Source: Robiginitomaculum sp.
GTDB taxonomy: Bacteria > Pseudomonadota > Alphaproteobacteria > Caulobacterales > Maricaulaceae
Length of the DNA: 37,660 bases
Direction: 5' to 3'
NCBI GenBank assembly: GCA_002733495.1
Contig: NVVV01000028.1
Coordinates: forward strand, 1 to 37,660
The position numbers and the translations under genes are program-made. Shown here piece after piece: positions 24,906 through 35,416 of the stretch. Numbering within the stretch: position 1 is the first letter of the stretch; each line of letters opens with the position of its first letter. The notes under the pieces were generated by a model. The model was not told where the DNA came from and made no database searches. It saw only the letters and a program-made list of their open reading frames with translations.

Positions 24906-27900
24906 ATGAAAATCAACCGCCATTATACGGATGCAAAATCAGGGCCATATAGCCATATAGCCTTTAAAGAAACACATAGCGAAATTCGCAATCCCGATGG
25001 TACGCCCATTTTTGAGGCCGATAACATTGAGGCCCCAAAGAGCTGGAGCCAGGTTGCCATTGACGTTCTGGCACAAAAATACCTGCGCAAAGCGGGTGTC
25101 CCTTCGGAAACTGATCCGGTTGATGAGCCGAAAATACCAGACTGGCTTCGGCGTCAGGCCCCGGCAAAATCGGCTAGCTTTGGCGCGGAAACCAGTGTTC
25201 GCCAGGTCTTTGACCGCATGGCTGGTACCTGGACGTATTGGGGGTGGAAACTTGGCTATTTCACAGCAGAAGAAGACGCACAGGCGTTTTACGACGAAAT
25301 GCGTTTTATGCTGGTTACACAAATGGCGGCCCCCAACTCTCCTCAATGGTTTAACACGGGCCTGCATTGGGCCTATGGCTTAAGCGGCCCCGCACAGGGC
25401 CATTATTATGTTGACCAGAAAACCGGCAAGGCCTCGCGCTCTAAAAATGCCTATGAACACCCACAGCCCCACGCCTGCTTTATCCAGAGCCTGAAAGATG
25501 ATCTGGTCAATGAAGGCGGTATTATGGATTTGTGGGCGCGTGAAACCCGAATTTTCAAGTTTGGCTCCGGGTCCGGCACGAACTTCTCTACCTTACGCGG
25601 TTCTGGCGAGCCTTTGTCGGGCGGCGGTGTATCCTCCGGCCTGATGAGCTTTTTGCGCGTGGGTGATCGGGCTGCGGGTGCCGTAAAATCAGGCGGGACA
25701 ACGCGGCGCGCCGCCAAAATGATCATTGTTGATGCTGACCACCCCGACATTGAAGAATTTGTGGACTGGAAACGCAAGGAAGAAGCCAAAGTTGCGGCTC
25801 TGGTCACCGGCTCTAAAGTTCTCAAAAAACGTCTGGATTCTATCATCAAGTCCTGTGTGCAATGCTCAGGCGATGAAGATGATTGCTTTGACCCCAAAAA
25901 AAATGCGGCCCTGTTGCGCGAAATCCGGGCGGCCCGGCGTGATGGCGTTCCCGATGGTGCTATTGATCAGGCCTTGCGCCTTGCCCGCCTTGGTATGGAC
26001 GAGTTGGATCTGGATGTTTTTGATGCCGACTGGGATTCCGAGGCTTATCACACGGTTTCCGGACAAAACGCCAATAATTCCGTGCGCGTAGATAATGCCT
26101 TTATGCGCGCCGTTGATGATGATGCCCAATGGGATTTAAAACAACGCACCGACGGCAAAACCATAAAAACCATTTCTGCCCGCAGTCTGTGGCAAAAAAT
26201 TGCCAAGGCCGGCTGGGCCTGCGCTGATCCCGGCATTCAGTTTCATGATACCATCAATGCCTGGAATACATGCGCCGATTCAGAACAAATTCGCGGCTCG
26301 AACCCCTGTTCTGAATATATGTTTCTGGATGATACGGCCTGTAATCTGGCCTCGCTTAATCTGAAAAAATTCCTTGATGGGCAAGGACGTTTCGATACCG
26401 AAAGCTTTGAGCATGCCTGCCGCCTGTGGACCATTGTTCTCGAAATATCGGTGGCAATGGCGCAATATCCTTCCAAAACCATTGCCGAACGCTCTCATGA
26501 ATATCGCACGCTGGGTCTGGGTTTTGCCAATCTTGGCGGTTTTCTGATGTCCACAGGCCTTGGCTATGATTCCGAATCCGGGCGGGCCACCGCCGGGTGC
26601 ATCAGTGCATTAATGACCGGGGCAGCCTATAAAACATCGGCGGAAATCGCCGCCGAGCTTGACCCCTTCCCGGCCTATAATGACAATAAAACATCCATGT
26701 TGCGCGTGATTGCCAACCATACACGCGCGGCAAAAGGTATAAGCGAACTGGACCAGTATGATGGCTTGGACCTGGCGCCCTTGCCCCTGCAGATAAGCGC
26801 CTGTCCATTCGAGGCTTTGTCGGAGCGCGCCCCGCAAATCTGGGAAGAAGCCTTAAAGGCTGGTGAGCGTCACGGGTTCAGAAATGCGCAGGTCAGTGTG
26901 GTTGCCCCCACGGGCACCATTGGCCTGGTTATGGATTGCGATACCACTGGGATAGAGCCGGACTTTGCGCTGGTGAAATTTAAAAAGCTAGCGGGCGGTG
27001 GTTATTTCAAAATCATCAACCGCTCTGTGCCCGAATCTCTGGATGCCCTTGGCTATGATGAAGAACAGAGCGCAGAAATGTGTGCTTACGCCACTGGGCA
27101 CAGCACACTGGAAGGCGCGCCAGAATTGAACTGGAAAGCACTGGGCGCCAAAGGATTTACGGACTTTGAGCGCGAAAAAATTGAGGCGGCCCTGACCGAT
27201 GCTTTTGATTTGCGCTTTGTCTTTACCCGCTGGGCTTTAGGCGACGGGTTTTGCCGCGATGCGCTGGGCTTGTCACAGGAACAACTGGATAACCCTGACC
27301 TCGACTTATTGCAGGCCATTGGCTTTACCGTAGAGCAAATCAATCTCGCCAATATTTATTGCTGCGGCGCCATGACCTTGGAAGGCGCACCACATTTGCA
27401 GGACAAGCATTTGCCTGTCTTTGATTGCGCCACCCTATGCGGACGTACCGGATCACGTTCCCTGAGTGCACAGGCACACCTGAACATGATGGCGGCCAGC
27501 CAGCCGTTTATTTCGGGCGCGATTTCCAAAACCATCAACATGCCCGTTGATGCCAGCATTGATGATTGTGCCGACAATTATCACCAGGCCTGGACGCTGG
27601 GTTTAAAGGCCGTTGCCCTTTATCGCGATGGTTCAAAACTCTCACAACCGCTTAGCTCTTCAGTCTTTTCTGATGAAGACATGGATGCGCTGGAAGATGC
27701 CATGTCAGCATCCACACCGGAAAAAACACGCATTGTCACCGAACGCATAGTTGAAAAAATTGTCGAGCGCGTTATCGAAATCAAGGCCAAACGCCAACGC
27801 CTGCCCGACCGGCGCAAGGGCTATATCCAGAAGTCGACCGTTGGCGGGCACAAGGTCTATTTGCACACCGGCGAATTTGATGATGGCACTTTGGGCGAAA

Positions 27901-28550
27901 TTTTCCTCGACATGCACAAGGAAGGCGCCGCCTTTCGCAGCCTGATGAACAATTTTGCCATCGCCATCTCTATTGGACTGCAATATGGCGTGCCGCTGGA
28001 AGAGTTTGTTGATGCTTATATCTTCACACGCTTTGAACCGGCAGGCCCGGTCACCGGCAATGATTCCATCAAAAATGCGACCTCCATTCTGGATTATATT
28101 TTCCGCGAACTGGCGGTTTCCTATCTTGGTCGTGATGACCTGGCCCATGTGCACCCTGGCACGGCGGCTGATGGCCTAAGCAAGGAAGCCGGTAACGGAG
28201 AAATACATCAAGAAAGCAGGGTATCTGATTATATTTCCAAGGGTTTTGCCCGTGGTCAATTGCCAGAAAATGTTGTCATGCTGAGCACGCAAGCCCGCCA
28301 GAGCAATGATGCTGAGGACGAGGTCAAAGCCGATGTTTATATGCATCCAGGCGATGTTATTCAGGAAGGCAATGGTGGTTCGCGCAGCGCAAACACACTA
28401 CCGCCGGGCTTTATGCCTGATGTGCGCCGCCAGTCACAGGCCCGCGGTTATACCGGCGATGCCTGCCCGGATTGCGGGCATTTCACGCTGGTCCGTAATG
28501 GCACCTGTCTGAAATGCGATGTGTGCGGGGCCACCACCGGCTGTTCATAA
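24906..28550 (+). CDS. nrdJ: Vitamin B12-dependent (class II) ribonucleoside-diphosphate reductase
   Basis: About 1214 aa. NrdJ makes deoxyribonucleotides using adenosylcobalamin to generate the thiyl radical, so it works with or without oxygen. Visible motifs are [28 protein letters not shown], the active-site [39 protein letters not shown] and a C-terminal CX2C pair region ([20 protein letters not shown]) that carries reducing equivalents. An insertion with [11 protein letters not shown] near 320 is typical of long proteobacterial forms as I recall them. ATG 24906 has GGGGAG nine bases upstream and begins [18 protein letters not shown] like known relatives, so the 32 codons upstream are excluded. 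No class I nrdA/nrdB is in the window. Confidence 0.95.
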   Translation: MKINRHYTDAKSGPYSHIAFKETHSEIRNPDGTPIFEADNIEAPKSWSQVAIDVLAQKYLRKAGVPSETDPVDEPKIPDWLRRQAPAKSASFGAETSVRQVFDRMAGTWTYWGWKLGYFTAEEDAQAFYDEMRFMLVTQMAAPNSPQWFNTGLHWAYGLSGPAQGHYYVDQKTGKASRSKNAYEHPQPHACFIQSLKDDLVNEGGIMDLWARETRIFKFGSGSGTNFSTLRGSGEPLSGGGVSSGLMSFLRVGDRAAGAVKSGGTTRRAAKMIIVDADHPDIEEFVDWKRKEEAKVAALVTGSKVLKKRLDSIIKSCVQCSGDEDDCFDPKKNAALLREIRAARRDGVPDGAIDQALRLARLGMDELDLDVFDADWDSEAYHTVSGQNANNSVRVDNAFMRAVDDDAQWDLKQRTDGKTIKTISARSLWQKIAKAGWACADPGIQFHDTINAWNTCADSEQIRGSNPCSEYMFLDDTACNLASLNLKKFLDGQGRFDTESFEHACRLWTIVLEISVAMAQYPSKTIAERSHEYRTLGLGFANLGGFLMSTGLGYDSESGRATAGCISALMTGAAYKTSAEIAAELDPFPAYNDNKTSMLRVIANHTRAAKGISELDQYDGLDLAPLPLQISACPFEALSERAPQIWEEALKAGERHGFRNAQVSVVAPTGTIGLVMDCDTTGIEPDFALVKFKKLAGGGYFKIINRSVPESLDALGYDEEQSAEMCAYATGHSTLEGAPELNWKALGAKGFTDFEREKIEAALTDAFDLRFVFTRWALGDGFCRDALGLSQEQLDNPDLDLLQAIGFTVEQINLANIYCCGAMTLEGAPHLQDKHLPVFDCATLCGRTGSRSLSAQAHLNMMAASQPFISGAISKTINMPVDASIDDCADNYHQAWTLGLKAVALYRDGSKLSQPLSSSVFSDEDMDALEDAMSASTPEKTRIVTERIVEKIVERVIEIKAKRQRLPDRRKGYIQKSTVGGHKVYLHTGEFDDGTLGEIFLDMHKEGAAFRSLMNNFAIAISIGLQYGVPLEEFVDAYIFTRFEPAGPVTGNDSIKNATSILDYIFRELAVSYLGRDDLAHVHPGTAADGLSKEAGNGEIHQESRVSDYISKGFARGQLPENVVMLSTQARQSNDAEDEVKADVYMHPGDVIQEGNGGSRSANTLPPGFMPDVRRQSQARGYTGDACPDCGHFTLVRNGTCLKCDVCGATTGCS

Positions 28551-28605
28551 TATCCTTACCCGTTTGTGATGCACTCTTGTGGTGATTGCATACGGGAAGG
28601 ATATT
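28549..28605 (+). promoter_or_regulatory. Hairpin spanning the nrdJ stop and hiding the next gene's RBS
   Basis: AATATCCTTACCCGT (28549-28563) pairs with ACGGGAAGGATATT (28592-28605) as a 14-bp stem with one bulged base and a 28-nt loop. The left arm includes the end of the nrdJ TAA stop. The right arm holds the ribosome binding site GGAAGGA and ends one base before the ATG at 28606. It may reduce translation unless ribosomes or a factor open it, or it may act as a terminator-like mRNA end for nrdJ. Confidence 0.65.
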
Positions 28606-29100
28606 ATGCGCAAAACGCCCTTATTTTTTGCTTTGCTAGGCAGCTTGTTTATGACAAGCGCCGCATACGCACAAAATGCCACTCAAATTGCAAAAATACG
28701 CAATGGGGCTAAGTCCTGTGCGCGCTGTAATCTTTTTCAGGCTGATTTCTCATACCAGAACCTGCCATGGCGCACGTTAAACGGCGCACGGCTGCGTCAG
28801 GCAGACCTTAGCCTGTCCACCATGGACCATTCTAATTTTTCTGCCGCTGACCTGTCTGTCGCCAATATGTTTGGCGGGCGCTTTACCCGGGCCAGTTTTA
28901 TCAACACCAATTTGCGCAAGGCCAATATGGTTGGCGTTTACGCCGGGTACGCAGACTTTACCGGCGCTGATCTGACCGGGGCCTGCCTGTCTGGTGCTAA
29001 TTTAACCGGCGCCCATATCACGCAGGCACAGTTGAACAAGGCCTGCGGTGATAACAGCACCATTCTGCCCGCAGGCATGACCATACCAGCTTGTTATTAA
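28606..29100 (+). CDS. Exported pentapeptide-repeat protein
   Basis: 164 aa. A signal peptide (1-22, ending AAYAQ) precedes a CARC motif near 37-40 and about 15 pentapeptide units of the A(D/N)LXX type (ADLSLSTMDHSNFSAADLSV, ANLTGAHITQAQL). These should form a right-handed quadrilateral beta-helix in the periplasm. A pair of cysteines near the end (Cys147 and the penultimate Cys163) may form a disulfide. Function is unknown. The MfpA/Qnr-type pentapeptide proteins that protect topoisomerases are cytoplasmic, so this exported one is not one of them. Its start is decided by AAGGA just upstream, within the hairpin. Confidence 0.82.
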   Translation: MRKTPLFFALLGSLFMTSAAYAQNATQIAKIRNGAKSCARCNLFQADFSYQNLPWRTLNGARLRQADLSLSTMDHSNFSAADLSVANMFGGRFTRASFINTNLRKANMVGVYAGYADFTGADLTGACLSGANLTGAHITQAQLNKACGDNSTILPAGMTIPACY

Positions 29101-29113
29101 AGGGAGGTTCGCG

Positions 29114-29590
29114 CTATCCGCGATCGCGCATCAAGCGACCCTGATCGCGTTTCCAGTCCCGATCCTTGCTGGTCGTGCGCTTGTCATGCAGTTTTTTGCC
29201 CGTCGCAATGGAAATTTCCAGCTTAACAATGCCGCGTGCATTGAAATACATTTTTAGCGGTACAACAGCGCGCCCCTGACGACTGACTGCGGTCAGAACT
29301 TTATCGATTTCCCGTCTATGCATCAACAAACGACGCGGACGTTTGGGGGCATGGTTTTCCCGGTTTGCCGCCTCGTATATGGGGATATTGGCATTGATGA
29401 GTTCCAGCTCGTTTCCCGCCACAGCCACATAGGATTCCGCAATGCTGGCCTGACCAGTGCGCAAGGATTTCACCTCGGTTCCTGTCAGCATGATCCCCGC
29501 TTCCATTACCTCATCAAGGTGATAGTCAAACCGGGCACGACGGTTATCGGCGATGACTTTCTTGCCCGTATCCTTTTTCTTTACCGCCAT
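29114..29590 (-). CDS. smpB: SsrA-binding protein SmpB
   Basis: 158 aa, the standard length. SmpB binds tmRNA and brings it to stalled ribosomes for trans-translation. The OB-fold shows [39 protein letters not shown] and [18 protein letters not shown], whose basic C-terminal tail enters the decoding centre. The gene begins 2 nt after the dapA stop, so the two are cotranscribed. The ssrA RNA gene was not seen in the window. Confidence 0.96.
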   Translation of the reverse strand: MAVKKKDTGKKVIADNRRARFDYHLDEVMEAGIMLTGTEVKSLRTGQASIAESYVAVAGNELELINANIPIYEAANRENHAPKRPRRLLMHRREIDKVLTAVSRQGRAVVPLKMYFNARGIVKLEISIATGKKLHDKRTTSKDRDWKRDQGRLMRDRG

Positions 29591-29592
29591 TA

Positions 29593-30465
29593 TTACCCCC
29601 GGTTTTCCAGAGTTTTCAGCGCAGCACGCACGGCCTCACGGGCCTGGGCATTGGCTTCAACCATAGGCAGACGCAAATCAGGATTGATCATCCCCATGCG
29701 TGACAAGGCATATTTTGCGGGCGCAGGGCTGGCATCCACAAACAAAGCCCGGTGCAGGATTTGCAAGGCGTCGTTTATTGCGCAGGCCTTTTGAAACTCT
29801 CCGCCGCGCAAGGCGTTTTGCATATCCGCACAGAGCTTGGGGGCCACATTCGAGGTCACAGAGATACACCCCTGCCCGCCATGGGCTGCGAAGCCCAGCG
29901 CAGAAAAATCATCGCCGGAAAGCTGCACGAAATCAGCACCGCAAGCGGTCCGTTGATCGGCAATACGCCCCATATCCGCAGTGGCGTCCTTGACCCCAAT
30001 AATCATCTCATGAGCGGACAATCGTCCCATGGTTTCAACGCTAATATCGACCACAGAGCGCCCCGGCACGTTATAGAGAATAACCGGCAGACCCACATCC
30101 GCAATGGCCATAAAATGAGCGTATATGCCTTCTTGCGATGGTTTATTATAAGGGGGCGTAGAAACCAGAACTGCATCTGCGCCCAGTTCCTTGGCCGTTT
30201 GCGCCAGAGCGCATGATTTTGCGGTAATGCTGGAGCCTGCCCCGGCAATAACCGGAATTTTTCCAGCCGCTTCTTCCTGGCAGATTTCAATAAGATGTCT
30301 GTGCTCTTTATCACTTAATACCGGGGCTTCGCCAGTTGTGCCACAAGGGACCAGCCCATGCGTACCTTCAGCAATTTGCCACTGAACAAAGCTACGAAAT
30401 GCAGATGCATCTATCCGGCCCCCTTTAAAGGGGGTTATCAATGCTGTGAGGGAGCCATAAAACAT
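29593..30465 (-). CDS. dapA: 4-hydroxy-tetrahydrodipicolinate synthase
   Basis: 290 aa. The enzyme condenses pyruvate with aspartate semialdehyde, the first step toward diaminopimelate and lysine. Motifs are [15 protein letters not shown] for pyruvate binding, the tyrosine in ILYNVPGRS and the Schiff-base lysine in [10 protein letters not shown] at about 161. It is followed almost directly by smpB and is divergent from the lytic transglycosylase gene. It supplies the peptidoglycan precursor that the amidase, PBP1A and transglycosylase of this window act on. Confidence 0.95.
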   Translation of the reverse strand: MFYGSLTALITPFKGGRIDASAFRSFVQWQIAEGTHGLVPCGTTGEAPVLSDKEHRHLIEICQEEAAGKIPVIAGAGSSITAKSCALAQTAKELGADAVLVSTPPYNKPSQEGIYAHFMAIADVGLPVILYNVPGRSVVDISVETMGRLSAHEMIIGVKDATADMGRIADQRTACGADFVQLSGDDFSALGFAAHGGQGCISVTSNVAPKLCADMQNALRGGEFQKACAINDALQILHRALFVDASPAPAKYALSRMGMINPDLRLPMVEANAQAREAVRAALKTLENRG

Positions 30466-30560
30466 GGATCGAACCTTTAATACGCAGCCTCTTCAAGACC
30501 TATTGAGGATTTTGCGTTATGGTAAGCGTAAATCAGTATCGGTCTGGGTGAGCATATAGT

Positions 30561-32681
30561 ATGATCAAACTTCTGCGCATAGTGCCAATCGCCGCCATAC
30601 TGCTTGCAGGAACAGCAATGGCCGCCGATCCGGTGCCCTCTGCCAAGCCCGTCATCCGCTTCATCCCCCCCCTTGGCAGCGATATGGAATATACCAATTT
30701 TCGCAAGGCGATGCGCGCCGCCAAGACTGATGACTGGGGTGCGGTTCGTGGCTATCGTGCTGGTGTCACCACTCTATCAGGGCGAAACCTGTTGTTATGG
30801 CGCATTGCCATCGAAGATAAAAATGCAGGGTTTTTTGAACTAAAAGAGGCTGTTGAAACGCTAAAAGACTGGCCGCGCCATATTCGCATCCGCATGGAGG
30901 CCGAAAAGAAAATCGGCGCTTCCGGCCTGAAGCCGGAATTTATCATCAAATATTTTGATAAATGGCCGCCGATCAGTGGCACAGGGAAGCTGGCCTTTGC
31001 CAGCGCTTTGCAAACTGGCGCCTTTGATGTTGAAACCCAGGCACAAATCCGGTCTGCCTGGCGAAATAATACGCTTACGCGTGATGAAGAGCGCCTCGTT
31101 ACGACGCACTACGGCGATACTTTAACGGCAGAAGATCACCGTATCCGTGCCGATACCATGCTGTGGGGTCGCCATCGCGGTGCGGCGTCACGCATGCTGC
31201 CCCGCCTGCATGGCAAAGACCGGGCGCTGGCGAGCGCGCGCTATAAGCTTTGGCGCAATGCTGGTGGTATTGATGCGGCGGTGCGCCGCGTCCCCAAAGC
31301 TGATCAAACAGATGGTGGGCTTTTATATGAACGCACCCGCTGGCGTCGCCGTCATGGTCTGGCCGATGAAGCCATTGAACTGGCGCTGCAATTTCCCGAA
31401 GGCGCAACCAACCCGATTGCCGCCAAGCGTATGTGGCAGGAGCGACATTTACTGGCCCGCCGCGCCATGAAAGATGGGAATTTTACTATTGCCTACACAC
31501 TGGCTGCGCGCCATGGGATGAGCAAAGGTGGCGATTTTGCCGATGGCGAATTTTTGGCCGGTTGGCTGGCCTTGCAGAAACTAAAAGATCCAATTGTTGC
31601 ACTTTCGCATTTCAAACGCTTAAAAGATGGTGTGACTACGCCAGTGTCCTTGGCCCGGGCCTATTACTGGATTGGCCGCGCAGAGCAGGCCATGGGCAAC
31701 ACCGAGGCCGCTGAAACAGCCTGGCACAAGGCCTCCAAACATGACTTTACCTATTATGGGCAATTGGCGGCACAAAAGCTGGGCATCAATATGCTGGACC
31801 TTGGCCATGACCCACAACCCTCAGTAGCGCAACGAGCAGCGTTTGATAACAACCTCCAAATTCAAGCCCTGAAATTGATTGGCATGACCGGGGAACGCCG
31901 CCTCTATCGCACATTCTCTTATTATCTTGATGACCTTCTTCCCAACGCAGTGGACCATGTCATGCTGGCCTCTTTGGCGTATGAAATGGGTCAAAAACGC
32001 GCCGCTATTCGTGCGGCCAAAGCCGCACTTTGGCGCGGAGAAGTACTGCCAGATAGTGCCTGGCCGGTCATACATTTGCCCGATACATTACCCGTCGACA
32101 AAGCGTTTTTGCTGGCTTTAATGCGGCAGGAAACCGAACTGGACCCCAAAGCCGTCAGCCGAGTTGGGGCACAAGGCCTGATGCAACTCATGCCAGCTAC
32201 AGCCCGCCATACGGCGCGTATTCTGGGTACACGCTATCGCAAAAGCTGGCTGACGTCGGACCCCGATTACAATGCCCGCTTAGGTTCTGCACATTTACAA
32301 GAACTGCTGGAGGACTTTAACGGCTCGTATATATTGGCCACGGTCTCCTATAACGCCGGGAAAACCAGGGCCAATCGCTGGATCAAGGATTATGGCGACC
32401 CTAGAGACGAGGTTGATCCGATCGACTGGGTGGAAACCATTCCGTTTGGTGAAACCCGCAATTACGTCCAGCGCGTTCTGGAAAACGTGCAGGTTTACCG
32501 CCAACGATTGGCCAAAGCCCCCGTCCCGATCAGTATTTGGGATGATCTGAAGCGCGGTGGCAAACAAAAAGAGGCACAACCTCAATCGCCAGTCGTAGAT
32601 TGTGTTGTTGTTTCCCTGCCTGATCATATGGGGACACAGGCTTTTTGCCCTCAGGACAAGGCACCTGAACCACAGGGGTAA
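30561..32681 (+). CDS. slt: Soluble lytic murein transglycosylase (Slt70-like)
   Basis: 706 aa. A signal peptide (1-21, ending AMAAD) is followed by a long alpha-helical superhelix (about 40-510) and a C-terminal SLT goose-lysozyme domain with LMRQETELDPKAVSRVGAQG (catalytic Glu), LMQLMPATARHTAR and ATVSYNAGKTRANRWI. The enzyme cleaves glycan strands in the periplasm, releasing anhydro-muropeptides. The architecture and length match Slt70. The C-terminal tail has two cysteines (VDCVVV, AFCPQD). It converges on the patatin gene with a 20-nt gap and no strong terminator. Confidence 0.93.
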   Translation: MIKLLRIVPIAAILLAGTAMAADPVPSAKPVIRFIPPLGSDMEYTNFRKAMRAAKTDDWGAVRGYRAGVTTLSGRNLLLWRIAIEDKNAGFFELKEAVETLKDWPRHIRIRMEAEKKIGASGLKPEFIIKYFDKWPPISGTGKLAFASALQTGAFDVETQAQIRSAWRNNTLTRDEERLVTTHYGDTLTAEDHRIRADTMLWGRHRGAASRMLPRLHGKDRALASARYKLWRNAGGIDAAVRRVPKADQTDGGLLYERTRWRRRHGLADEAIELALQFPEGATNPIAAKRMWQERHLLARRAMKDGNFTIAYTLAARHGMSKGGDFADGEFLAGWLALQKLKDPIVALSHFKRLKDGVTTPVSLARAYYWIGRAEQAMGNTEAAETAWHKASKHDFTYYGQLAAQKLGINMLDLGHDPQPSVAQRAAFDNNLQIQALKLIGMTGERRLYRTFSYYLDDLLPNAVDHVMLASLAYEMGQKRAAIRAAKAALWRGEVLPDSAWPVIHLPDTLPVDKAFLLALMRQETELDPKAVSRVGAQGLMQLMPATARHTARILGTRYRKSWLTSDPDYNARLGSAHLQELLEDFNGSYILATVSYNAGKTRANRWIKDYGDPRDEVDPIDWVETIPFGETRNYVQRVLENVQVYRQRLAKAPVPISIWDDLKRGGKQKEAQPQSPVVDCVVVSLPDHMGTQAFCPQDKAPEPQG

Positions 32682-32701
32682 AGCCTCCTTCTGAAAATGC
32701 T

Positions 32702-34462
32702 TCAGGTCGGGCTATGCTTCAGGCGCGTCAGCGCGCCCTCTTTCAAGGCCTCAACCATGGCGCGATATCCCGCCTCAACCGCCTGATCATAGGCTTTCCA
32801 GTCGCGCAGTTCTACTTCGGCTATATCAGGCAGAACCAGAATATCAACTGTATCACGGGCATCCTGCACACTGGTCCGGGCAATGGTGGCCGATCGCATC
32901 AACAGGCTGGCAATAGGCGGGGCTTCCTGTAAACCATGACGCATCACCCAGCTAAAAAATCCTGGCGGATTAATGAAATCATCAACTTTCAAGCCTTTTT
33001 CACGCGCCACATCTACGCCCACAGTCAAGCCCCGATGTAATCGGGCCATGACATTGACCGGAAAATTATCAACCACGGCCCCATCCACATGGACCTCGCC
33101 ATCGATCACAACAGGTGGCAAAACACCTGGCAAAGCGATGGAGGCGCGCAAGGCCCTCCGTAACAGTCCTTCGCGATGAATGGTGGCGCATCCGCTGCCA
33201 AGATTACTGGAAACACAAAAGAATGGAATTTCCAGATTTTCAATTCTAAAATCACCAAAAAAGCGGTCCAGACGCCGGTTGACCTTGCGTCCCCGGGTCA
33301 GGGCCACCACCGGCAGGGTGTAATCGTTTAAAGGGTTAGAGTGCACAAAGGCATCACAGATATTGCGCTCCATCAATTCATCATCCCAGCCAAGCGCCAG
33401 ACCGGCGGCGATGATCGCCCCCATGGACGTGCCCCCGGCAAAGTCGATGGGAACACCGGCCTCGCGCAAGGCCCGAATGGCCCCGATATGAGCGTAAGAG
33501 CGCGCCCCGCCCCCGGACAGGACCAGCCCGACCGACCGACCCGCCGCCGTTCGGGCAATGCGCGCTACATCACTTTTTGATCCCTGGTGCCAGTGAAACA
33601 CCCGCTCCGCATTGGCGGCGCGTTGCCAGTCTCCGCCATTGGAGACCGTGCGTTCGCCTTTATTATGCAACAACAAAACATCAACCAGACGGAACATACG
33701 CGCCGGAGAACGGTCAGGCGGCAATAAAGGATCGGACGGGCGCGCATCGGCCCGCCCCACCAGCCACAACCGATCGGCCTGACGCAAGCACAGGCGAAAC
33801 CAGTGCGTATCGGCAACCGGCGAATGCAGCAACACCACATCATGGGTCCGTTCCAGCGCGTCAAACCATTCGCTACTACTATCTTCGGCTTCGGGGCCGA
33901 CAATTACGCAACTGCGCCCCAAAGCGCACAGGGCCTCGGATAGCTGCCTCGCGATATGCACGCAATTAATCGTTGGCGATGTGGATAAAAGCGCGAACAC
34001 CTTTGGCTCACTAGCCCCATCATAACCATCGCGGTGATGGCGGCGCATACGCGACACCATCATTTGTGCCAAAGAGCGCATCAGGGTCGGGTGGCGCTTG
34101 ATCAGTTTTTCAAAGGCTTCACGTGGCAGGCGCACAATCTCTGAATCGCGCATGGCATAGATAGACGCCGTATGAGGTACACCGCCCAGAAAGGCCATTT
34201 CGCCAACCGGCTCGCCAGAACGGATATGGCCAATAAAATTAAGTGTCCCGTCTTCGTTATTGTTAAACGCGCCCAAAACACCGGATTTCAAAAAATAAAT
34301 AGAATCCGAGGCATCCCCAACTGAAAGCAGCTTGCGTCCACCCGGCAAAGAAAACCATTCCACCTTTTTGGCCGCCGCCTTTAACGCGCCCTTTGGCGCA
34401 TCAGACAAAATGCTGATGGCGGCCAAATCCTCGGCGGTTAATACTGTTGGCGTTTTAGGCAT
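32702..34462 (-). CDS. Cyclic-nucleotide-binding patatin-like phospholipase (NTE family)
   Basis: 586 aa. Residues 15-140 form a cNMP-binding domain (PVGEMAFLGGVPHTASIYA is the phosphate-binding cassette). Residues 150-280 look like a Rossmann/ParA-like domain that lacks a Walker A. Residues 310-480 form a patatin domain with the oxyanion loop LSGGGAR (317-321), nucleophile Ser346 in GTSMG and Asp460 in VDGAVVDN. The Ser/Asp dyad is intact, so lysophospholipase or phospholipase activity is expected, perhaps gated by a cyclic nucleotide or only structurally like it. There is no signal peptide. The gene is 87 nt downstream of the dienoyl-CoA isomerase gene on the same strand; an AT-rich palindrome in that gap may be its own control site. 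Confidence 0.9.
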   Translation of the reverse strand: MPKTPTVLTAEDLAAISILSDAPKGALKAAAKKVEWFSLPGGRKLLSVGDASDSIYFLKSGVLGAFNNNEDGTLNFIGHIRSGEPVGEMAFLGGVPHTASIYAMRDSEIVRLPREAFEKLIKRHPTLMRSLAQMMVSRMRRHHRDGYDGASEPKVFALLSTSPTINCVHIARQLSEALCALGRSCVIVGPEAEDSSSEWFDALERTHDVVLLHSPVADTHWFRLCLRQADRLWLVGRADARPSDPLLPPDRSPARMFRLVDVLLLHNKGERTVSNGGDWQRAANAERVFHWHQGSKSDVARIARTAAGRSVGLVLSGGGARSYAHIGAIRALREAGVPIDFAGGTSMGAIIAAGLALGWDDELMERNICDAFVHSNPLNDYTLPVVALTRGRKVNRRLDRFFGDFRIENLEIPFFCVSSNLGSGCATIHREGLLRRALRASIALPGVLPPVVIDGEVHVDGAVVDNFPVNVMARLHRGLTVGVDVAREKGLKVDDFINPPGFFSWVMRHGLQEAPPIASLLMRSATIARTSVQDARDTVDILVLPDIAEVELRDWKAYDQAVEAGYRAMVEALKEGALTRLKHSPT

Positions 34463-34503
34463 TGCGTATCCGTTCGGATGTCGATCTGCGATGTCATATG
34501 TAC

Positions 34504-34518
34504 TTTTATATCATAAAA
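34504..34518. promoter_or_regulatory. AT-rich palindrome upstream of the patatin gene
   Basis: TTTTAT (34504-34509), three bases and ATAAAA (34513-34518) lie 42 nt before the patatin ATG. On the minus strand it contains a TATAAAA that could be a -10 region overlapping an operator. No matching -35 box was confirmed. Confidence 0.3.
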
Positions 34519-34549
34519 TACGGCGCAGGGTCAGCCAGCCCTCATGCGT

Positions 34550-35377
34550 TTAGCTGGATTTGTTGGTATTGATCAGGTCGGCAAAATCGGCCTGCTTGCC
34601 TTCGGCCCGGGCGGTAACGGCGCTAAGAATATCGGTGGGTTTGAACACCCCGGCCTGCACCGCACGCATATAGCGCATACTTTCGGCCACCCCATGATCG
34701 CGGGCGTGATTGATGCAATCTTTCGAGGCGGCAATGGCGATTGGCGGCTTGGCCGCGATCTGTGTCGCCATCTCATCAGCCAGAGCCAGCACCGCGCCGT
34801 GATCATCGCCAAGGGCGTTGACAAAGCCCAATGCGAAGGCGCGTTTCGCATCCAGCGTTGCGCCGGTAAAGGCCAGCTCACGCACCACCCCCAGTGGCAA
34901 CACTTTGGGCAGGCGTTGCAAAGTGCCCACATCGGCCATCATGCCCACATTGATCTCTTCAATACGAAAATAGGCGTCCTGCGTGGCAATACGAATGTCG
35001 CAGGCGCTGGTCATATCCACCCCGGCCCCGATACAACACCCCTGAATGGCGGCAATCACTGGAAAGCGCGCCGCCTCCAGCGCATCAAATCCGCTTTGCA
35101 TCCGTTGCAAAATGTAAGTAAAGGCCTCGCGAGTCTCCGCTTCATCGGTCGAGCCAGACATGTCCGCAAACATGCCAAGGTCGATCCCGGCGCAAAAATG
35201 CGGCCCCTGGGCATCCAAAATCAGCACCCGGGTTTTGCCCGCCGCCGACAGATCAGAAATACACCCCGGCAAATCGCGCCAATAGGCCGCGTTCAGCGCA
35301 TTGCGCTTGCTTGGTCGCGTCAGGGTCAGGCGGGCAATCGGCCCGTCTTGTATCAGCCGATACGGGGTGTCGCTCAT
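34550..35377 (-). CDS. Crotonase family, probable delta(3,5)-delta(2,4)-dienoyl-CoA isomerase
   Basis: 275 aa. The crotonase fold shows the CoA/oxyanion loops SKRNALNAAYW and HFCAGIDLG. The stretch GAGVDMTSACDIRI...YFRIEEINVGMMADVGTLQRLPKV closely resembles mammalian ECH1. The ECH1 catalytic residues Asp176, Glu196 and Asp204 match Asp121, Glu141 and Asp149 here with identical spacing. The enzyme would shift double bonds of odd-position unsaturated acyl-CoAs in beta-oxidation. A plain enoyl-CoA hydratase is less likely. GGAG sits six bases before ATG 35377 and only three before ATG 35380, so the inner ATG is chosen. The gene is divergent from mccB. Confidence 0.85.
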   Translation of the reverse strand: MSDTPYRLIQDGPIARLTLTRPSKRNALNAAYWRDLPGCISDLSAAGKTRVLILDAQGPHFCAGIDLGMFADMSGSTDEAETREAFTYILQRMQSGFDALEAARFPVIAAIQGCCIGAGVDMTSACDIRIATQDAYFRIEEINVGMMADVGTLQRLPKVLPLGVVRELAFTGATLDAKRAFALGFVNALGDDHGAVLALADEMATQIAAKPPIAIAASKDCINHARDHGVAESMRYMRAVQAGVFKPTDILSAVTARAEGKQADFADLINTNKSS

Positions 35378-35416
35378 CATCGTCTCCAGAAAAACAGTCC
35401 AATAATACCTTTAGGT

